A stretch of DNA of 16,270 bases, taken from assembly GCA_039812845.1 (NCBI GenBank), contig JBDIBK010000097.1:1-16270 (forward strand). The letters are read 5' to 3'. Source of the stretch: JACTMJ01 sp039812845. GTDB lineage: Bacteria; Acidobacteriota; Terriglobia; Bryobacterales; Bryobacteraceae. The notes below the pieces were generated by a model that did not search any database, was not told where the DNA came from, and saw only the letters and a program-made list of their open reading frames with translations. Shown one piece after another: positions 12,721 to 16,270 of this stretch (positions within the stretch are counted from its first letter, which is position 1; each line of letters begins with the position of its first letter). Made by a program: the position numbers and the translations under genes.

Positions 12721-15090
12721 CTATCGCGCGTATCGAAGGCCGTAGACCGCGGCGCTGCCCTGGGTATCGCCGAGCACCAGCAGCACCAGATCTCGCTTCT
12801 CGTCGTACACCATGGCGCGGTTCTGGCCGGCCGCGCCCGGCGGTGTCGATTGCGCGAAAGAGATCGCTTCCCTTTGCCAGACGTTGCGGTCCGGATCGTA
12901 GGACCAGACCGCCAGCGTGCGCCGGTCCTCCGGCGCGGGGCCGCAGATCAGCATGCGGTCCGCGGCCGGGAGATACACCGCCTCGCGGCTGGCGGCAGGC
13001 CACGGCTTTGGCGGCGCAAGGGGAATCCATCTCCGTTGCACGAGATCGAACGCCCACAGTTCGTCCCGGTTCTCGCCGCCTCCGTGCAAAAGGAGCCGCT
13101 GCCGCTTCGTGTCGTAGGCCAGGCTGGTCATCTCGTAAAGATTTTGCGGCCCGGACGTGCCGCCGCCGAGGCGCGTCCATTGCTTGTGAGCCGCGACATA
13201 CAGATAGACGGAAGCATCCGTGGCGGGCATATCCGGCGGCCGTGTGAGTTGATAGCCGGTGTCGCTCAGGCGCGCCCGCCAGTGTACGTTCACCGCCATC
13301 ACGCCGCGCGGCGTCGAAACCAGTGTGTCCAGGCCCGCCACCGGTGCCGCGCCCGACAATTCCCACACCCCCGAATCCGGATCGAGGGTCATGGTGGCGG
13401 CGCGCGTATACGAAGACGGGGTCTGGACGAGCGCGTCGCGCGCCACCGTGCGGTCGGCCGGGAAGTCCTTCAGCGCCTCCGGATCGTAGCCGGAAGTCAG
13501 CCGGATCGGCAGGTATATCACGAGTTTTCCGCTTACGGGGTCGTGCGCATAAACGCGGCGGCCGTGCGTCGTCCAGGGCCCCCCGCGAAAAGTGACGCCG
13601 CCCAAACGCGCGCCCGGGTCCCAGAGCCGTTCCGGGTATTCCGCTCCGGAAACGCCCGCGCGCCAGCGGCCCGCGCCCACATCGTAGGCATCCACGTCGT
13701 TGCCGTTGTAGCCGCAGTGCCCGCCGCCCCAATAGAGGATCCACCCGCGCGCGGCATCGAAGGTCGCCGAGCCCCAGGTCCGCGCCGGGGCACCCCGCGT
13801 TCCATCGCTCAGCATCACCCACCGGTTGGGCGGCATGGATGCGGGAGGTGCGTGGCCGCCAGCCTCCGCTTCCGAAACGCGCCTGGCAATCGGCTCGTAC
13901 TTCACGCTCGCCGGTGTCATCGTGAGCTGCCCGGAGTCGAGATGGAATCCGTACGTCGTCCGTGCCGGATAAAGAACATTGCACGTGCTCTCGTCGCCGG
14001 GGCGTCGCGTATTGGCCACCAGCAGAATCAGCCGGCGCTCCGGATCGATATCGGCCGTAATCGTAAAGCCGGCGGGCACGGCGGATTCAATCCGGCTCCA
14101 CTGGTCGCGAGCCGCGTCGTAGGCCCACATATCGTTGAGGTCGCGGTGATTATAGCCGCCGCCGATAAGGGTCAGCCCGGAGACGGGGTCGTATACGGTG
14201 AAGTGGCCCGCGCGCGGCTCCGGACCGGCCTCCGCTTTGGATTGCCGCCACGTGCGCGTCTTCAGATCGTAGAGCCACGTATCTCCGAGATAGTGGCTCT
14301 GTCCGTCCCCTCCAAAAAGCACCAGAACGCCGTTTCGCTCGTCGGTGACGAGCCGCGAATTCATGCGGGGCGGCGGCATCGCCCCGGTCGGCAGCTCGCG
14401 CCAAGTCTCGCCGTTGAAGATCCACGTTCCCGTGTACCCCACCAGTTTGCCCGAAGCGTCGCGCTCCGCGACATGGCCGCCGCCGAACAGCACCATCTCC
14501 CGGTTCACCGGGTCCCAGGCGAGCGAGCCGCCCATCACCGGCGGAGGGGACCGGCGTGGGTGCAAGTCGCGCCAGCGTCGCTCCCCCGGGCTGTACGCGG
14601 CGGTGAGCCCGCCCGCGAAGTAGACGAGCGCCTTCAGCCCTGGGTGATAGGCCACCTGGTCGGCGACGATATTGAGATCCGGCCGCGGAGTCCCCTCCGC
14701 ATCGGCGGTGTCCCCGCGCATCACCGTGCGTTCGCTGCCGCTCGTGATGCCGGCGTAGGTGCGTGGGATGTACGCCAGCGGCAACTCCCTGGACCACGCA
14801 CGCTCCTGTTCCTTAGGAAAATGGCTCCGCCACGCTTTGGAAGCTACATCGAAAGAGACGACGTCGTATTCGGGTGTCCGCATCAGCGGCTGTTCCTGGA
14901 GCAATTCCGGATCGTGGTCGATGAAGCCCCACAGGAAGAACGCTCCCGTTCCCGGCGCGTAGCGCACCGCGCTGCCTCTGCGCCCGCCCTCCGCGTCGCG
15001 TGCCAGTTCCACCCACCGGTTCACCGGCTGCGACGCGGCCATACCCGCCGTGATCGCGAGGATGCATGCCAGATGCAGTAGTCTTCCCAT
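12721..15090 (-). CDS. Exported protein with two tandem Kelch-like beta-propellers
   Basis: A protein of 789 residues starting at ATG 15090, with a GAGGGG ribosome-binding site just upstream. Residues 1-20 are a signal peptide (MGRLLHLACILAITAGMAAS). The body is built of Kelch/galactose-oxidase-type repeats: hydrophobic strand, di- or tri-Gly, then a W or Y strand, for example MVLFGGGH (199-206), VLVLFGGDG (255-263), GDTWLYDLKTRTW (269-281) and NDMWAYDAARDQW (319-331). A second set begins at PNRWVMLSDG (421-430), which mirrors PVNRWVELA near the N-terminus (22-30), and continues with ILYWGGGHCG (451-460) and a late LLLHGGGENRDELWAFD. This implies two propellers from an internal duplication. 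No active-site residues of galactose oxidase could be assigned. It is probably a periplasmic or surface carbohydrate- or protein-binding protein, or an inactive oxidase-like fold. The function is unknown. Confidence 0.88.
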   Translation of the reverse strand: MGRLLHLACILAITAGMAASQPVNRWVELARDAEGGRRGSAVRYAPGTGAFFLWGFIDHDPELLQEQPLMRTPEYDVVSFDVASKAWRSHFPKEQERAWSRELPLAYIPRTYAGITSGSERTVMRGDTADAEGTPRPDLNIVADQVAYHPGLKALVYFAGGLTAAYSPGERRWRDLHPRRSPPPVMGGSLAWDPVNREMVLFGGGHVAERDASGKLVGYTGTWIFNGETWRELPTGAMPPPRMNSRLVTDERNGVLVLFGGDGQSHYLGDTWLYDLKTRTWRQSKAEAGPEPRAGHFTVYDPVSGLTLIGGGYNHRDLNDMWAYDAARDQWSRIESAVPAGFTITADIDPERRLILLVANTRRPGDESTCNVLYPARTTYGFHLDSGQLTMTPASVKYEPIARRVSEAEAGGHAPPASMPPNRWVMLSDGTRGAPARTWGSATFDAARGWILYWGGGHCGYNGNDVDAYDVGAGRWRAGVSGAEYPERLWDPGARLGGVTFRGGPWTTHGRRVYAHDPVSGKLVIYLPIRLTSGYDPEALKDFPADRTVARDALVQTPSSYTRAATMTLDPDSGVWELSGAAPVAGLDTLVSTPRGVMAVNVHWRARLSDTGYQLTRPPDMPATDASVYLYVAAHKQWTRLGGGTSGPQNLYEMTSLAYDTKRQRLLLHGGGENRDELWAFDLVQRRWIPLAPPKPWPAASREAVYLPAADRMLICGPAPEDRRTLAVWSYDPDRNVWQREAISFAQSTPPGAAGQNRAMVYDEKRDLVLLVLGDTQGSAAVYGLRYAR

Positions 15091-15128
15091 ATCCCCTCTT
15101 TCGAGCGAGAATCGCCGAACAGCCCGGC

Positions 15129-15141
15129 TGAGGACTCCTCA
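15129..15141. promoter_or_regulatory. Inverted repeat, possible operator of the Kelch-like gene
   Basis: TGAGGA, one base, TCCTCA: a perfect 13-base inverted repeat centred about 45 bases upstream of the ATG at 15090. Position and symmetry suit a dimeric repressor or activator site. There is no second copy elsewhere in the window and no known regulator to match it to. Confidence 0.3.
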
Positions 15142-15235
15142 TCCTTTCACGCTTTTTCCCATGCCGCAATCGGCAAGAATCGTCCTCGACATTTTCCAAC
15201 GAACCGCCGCATGCCCCCACCAGCGGAGACCAAGA

Positions 15236-15282
15236 CCGCCCCAATCCCGAAGGGTGGCAGAAGCCAGCCCCAGCCCGAAAGG
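15236..15282. repeat. Pair of imperfect 19-bp direct repeats, REP-like
   Basis: Positions 15236-15254 and 15264-15282 share the core GCCCCA, one or two variable bases, CCCGAA and a G-rich end, with one indel between the copies and a 28-base period. They lie just upstream of the transposase remnant, and transposases of that family are known to move short intergenic REP repeats. The link is inference. Confidence 0.35.
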
Positions 15283-15307
15283 AGGCTTGAGCCAGCGGGG
15301 TGCGTGA

Positions 15308-15739
15308 GCGCTCCGGAATGTACCAATACCAAAAAAGAAACCGGAACCCCGGCAGGGGTGGCATGAACATCGTGACGACGAAAACCGCCAAACCTGTCTG
15401 GCCCTCTTAGCCGGGCACGCCGCCGAGATCATTCCAGCACCGGAATGGCTGGCCTGCCCCGCCCAGGCCGAACGCTACCCAGCGACCAAGTGGCGTGAGA
15501 TCCTCGGGTTGGACGTCCGTCTCTCCGGAGATCTGGCCCGGCTGCGCGAGGCCACGCGTACCGTTCGGCCGTTCGGCCGCAAGGATGTCATCGTCGAACT
15601 GCAGGCAAAGCGGGAGCGCAATCTCGAACCGCAAGAGCGCGGCACAAACCGAAAATCTCGACCCAAGCCGTATCGCCCAGCGCATCGCCGACGGACCGAT
15701 TGTCCGATGGGTGGGAAAAAGGATAACCAGAAAGGATAA
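15308..15739 (+). pseudogene. C-terminal remnant of a REP-associated (Y1/RAYT-type) transposase
   Basis: A plus-strand frame open from 15308 to the TAA at 15737-15739, with no plausible start codon for a full protein. From about 15389 the translation fits the end of RAYT-like transposases: AGHAAEIIPAPEW, KWREILGL, then RLREATRTVRPFG (15539-15577) and a basic tail with NRKSRPKP. Family members typically end with a motif like ATRTGRPLG followed by a short helix and a GRPRK-type tail, so the order and spacing match; the usual Gly of TGRP is Val here. The N-terminal catalytic half, with its HUH motif and Tyr, is absent: no HVH-type or PNHVH-type sequence lies upstream before the Kelch-like gene. 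This is a decayed fragment, which marks the region as a past insertion site. The identification is from motif memory only. Confidence 0.5.
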
Positions 15740-15773
15740 TGGACTGCACTCTTCGACTGAGAACAAGGAATCC

Positions 15774-15917
15774 CTATGCGCGAACCGTTCGTTCACTCTG
15801 TGCCGATATCCACAGTGCGGCATCGGTCAGCCGCTTGCCCTTGCGCCGGGTGCAGACCTCGGCGTCCGAGTCTTTGGGCTCGCGCGTCGATTTGAGAATG
15901 CTTTGTCGCTTGATCAC
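15774..15917 (-). CDS. Small basic ORF of 47 codons, hypothetical
   Basis: Starts at GTG 15917 and ends at TAG 15774. Its start overlaps the stop of the upstream minus-strand ORF as GTGA, the arrangement seen in translationally coupled genes. The predicted peptide is hydrophilic and rich in Lys and Arg (IKRQSILKSTREPKDSDAEV, then a CTRRKGKRLTDAALWI-like end). The frame stays open upstream past the GTG, so it may instead be a frameshifted continuation of a decayed gene. I recognise no family. Confidence 0.25.
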   Translation of the reverse strand: MIKRQSILKSTREPKDSDAEVCTRRKGKRLTDAALWISAQSERTVRA

Positions 15918-16270
15918 GAGTGCTTCCCGAAGTTTGGAAAGGAACGGCCACTGGCAACTGGGGTATGGATGGAGGGCCGGCTCCGGACAGCGGTTTGAGT
16001 TTCCTTGACTTCGCGGCGCTGCTGGGCGGCGCTGAGTTTGGCTTCGAGGCGGTCGAGGGCGGATTCGTGGACTTTGCGCTGGGCGGCGGTGCGGTGGTGG
16101 AAGCGGGTTTCCTCGGTTTCCTTGGCTTCGAGGAGGCTGAGGGCGAGGCAGGCGGGGGCGGCGGCGCTGGGGTGCTGTTTGCGGACTTTGGCTATGCGGG
16201 AATCGGCGATGATGCGCTCCCAGGTTTCCAGGCGGCGGAGGAGCCAGGCTTTCTGGGTGATGCGGAAGAC
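15914..16270 (-). CDS. C-terminal part of an unrecognised coiled-coil protein, running off the right edge
   Basis: One open minus-strand frame of 118 codons enters from the right edge and ends at TGA 15914-15916; the start lies outside the window. The translation begins with VFRITQKAWLLRRLETWERI and continues with long Ala/Glu/Lys/Arg/Leu helices (SLLEAKETEETRFHH, SALDRLEAKLSAAQQRRE), which predict a coiled coil. The last 30 or so residues (from about 16000 leftward) are Pro/Ser/Arg-rich and look different. The codons before that point are strongly C-ending, so the plus strand is conspicuously G/T-rich from about 16010 to the end, unlike the rest of the window. This suggests a foreign or repeat-family gene whose tail has been replaced or frameshifted. 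No function can be assigned. Confidence 0.5.
   Translation of the reverse strand, partial: VFRITQKAWLLRRLETWERIIADSRIAKVRKQHPSAAAPACLALSLLEAKETEETRFHHRTAAQRKVHESALDRLEAKLSAAQQRREVKETQTAVRSRPSIHTPVASGRSFPNFGKHS

Larger units (their letters stand above)
15091..15307. other. Non-coding stretch upstream of the Kelch-like gene
   Basis: About 217 bp with no supportable gene. It contains the leader and promoter region of the Kelch-like gene, the inverted repeat at 15129-15141 and the repeat pair at 15236-15282. The frames crossing it give low-quality translations. Confidence 0.5.

Noticed and set aside
12850..15081. 743-codon plus-strand open frame opposite the Kelch-like gene
   Set aside because: Antisense shadow; the minus frame has a signal peptide, ribosome binding site and regular Kelch repeats.
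15341..15354. ACCCC-GGCA-GGGGT hairpin-like sequence near the remnant
   Set aside because: A 5-bp stem alone is too short to call; it may be part of a REP element but has no second copy in the window.
15407..15823. 138-codon minus-strand open frame over the transposase remnant
   Set aside because: Composition is irregular and the opposite strand matches a transposase C-terminus; no ribosome binding site.

Overview
The window is high-GC bacterial DNA. An Oar-type TonB-dependent receptor, a SpoIVB-type (S55) peptidase-domain protein and large secreted beta-propeller proteins together suggest Acidobacteriota, probably near Solibacter/Bryobacter. This is inferred from gene content; no marker gene in the window proves it. 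Almost every gene lies on the minus strand. The exceptions are the TonB-dependent receptor and a transposase remnant.

Layout, left to right. (1) 60-4245, minus: a likely two-gene unit encoding an exported S55 peptidase-domain protein, then an exported seven-bladed propeller protein. (2) 4560-5024, minus: a small exported Thr/Gly/Lys/Arg-rich repetitive protein. (3) 5211-5307, minus: a complete tRNA-Sec gene (selC, anticodon UCA) with an encoded CCA end, so the organism probably makes selenoproteins. (4) 5449-8376, plus: an Oar-like TonB-dependent outer-membrane receptor. (5) 8373-12520, minus: a tightly packed operon of a membrane-bound SpoIIE/PP2C-type phosphatase, the bifunctional NAD(P)HX repair enzyme Nnr, and the tRNA t6A ATPase TsaE. 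Its first two genes overlap by ATGA, and its last stop codon overlaps the receptor stop codon tail to tail. (6) 12721-15090, minus: a large exported protein with two tandem Kelch-like propellers. (7) 15091-16270: a gene-poor, decayed accessory stretch. It holds REP-like short repeats, the C-terminal remnant of a REP-associated (Y1/RAYT-type) transposase on the plus strand, and on the minus strand the end of an unrecognised coiled-coil ORF running off the right edge, with a 47-codon ORF overlapping its stop codon.

How the genes work together. Nnr and TsaE are housekeeping functions in metabolite repair and tRNA modification, and they are neighbours in many bacteria. Their coupling to a sensor-type phosphatase is less usual. 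The remaining genes (S55 protein, propellers, Thr-rich protein, TonB-dependent receptor) are all exported or in the envelope, so most of the window serves the periplasm and outer membrane. No CRISPR array, rRNA or complete insertion sequence was seen. The two observations most worth following are the selC gene and the swapped order of catalytic motifs in the S55 protein.
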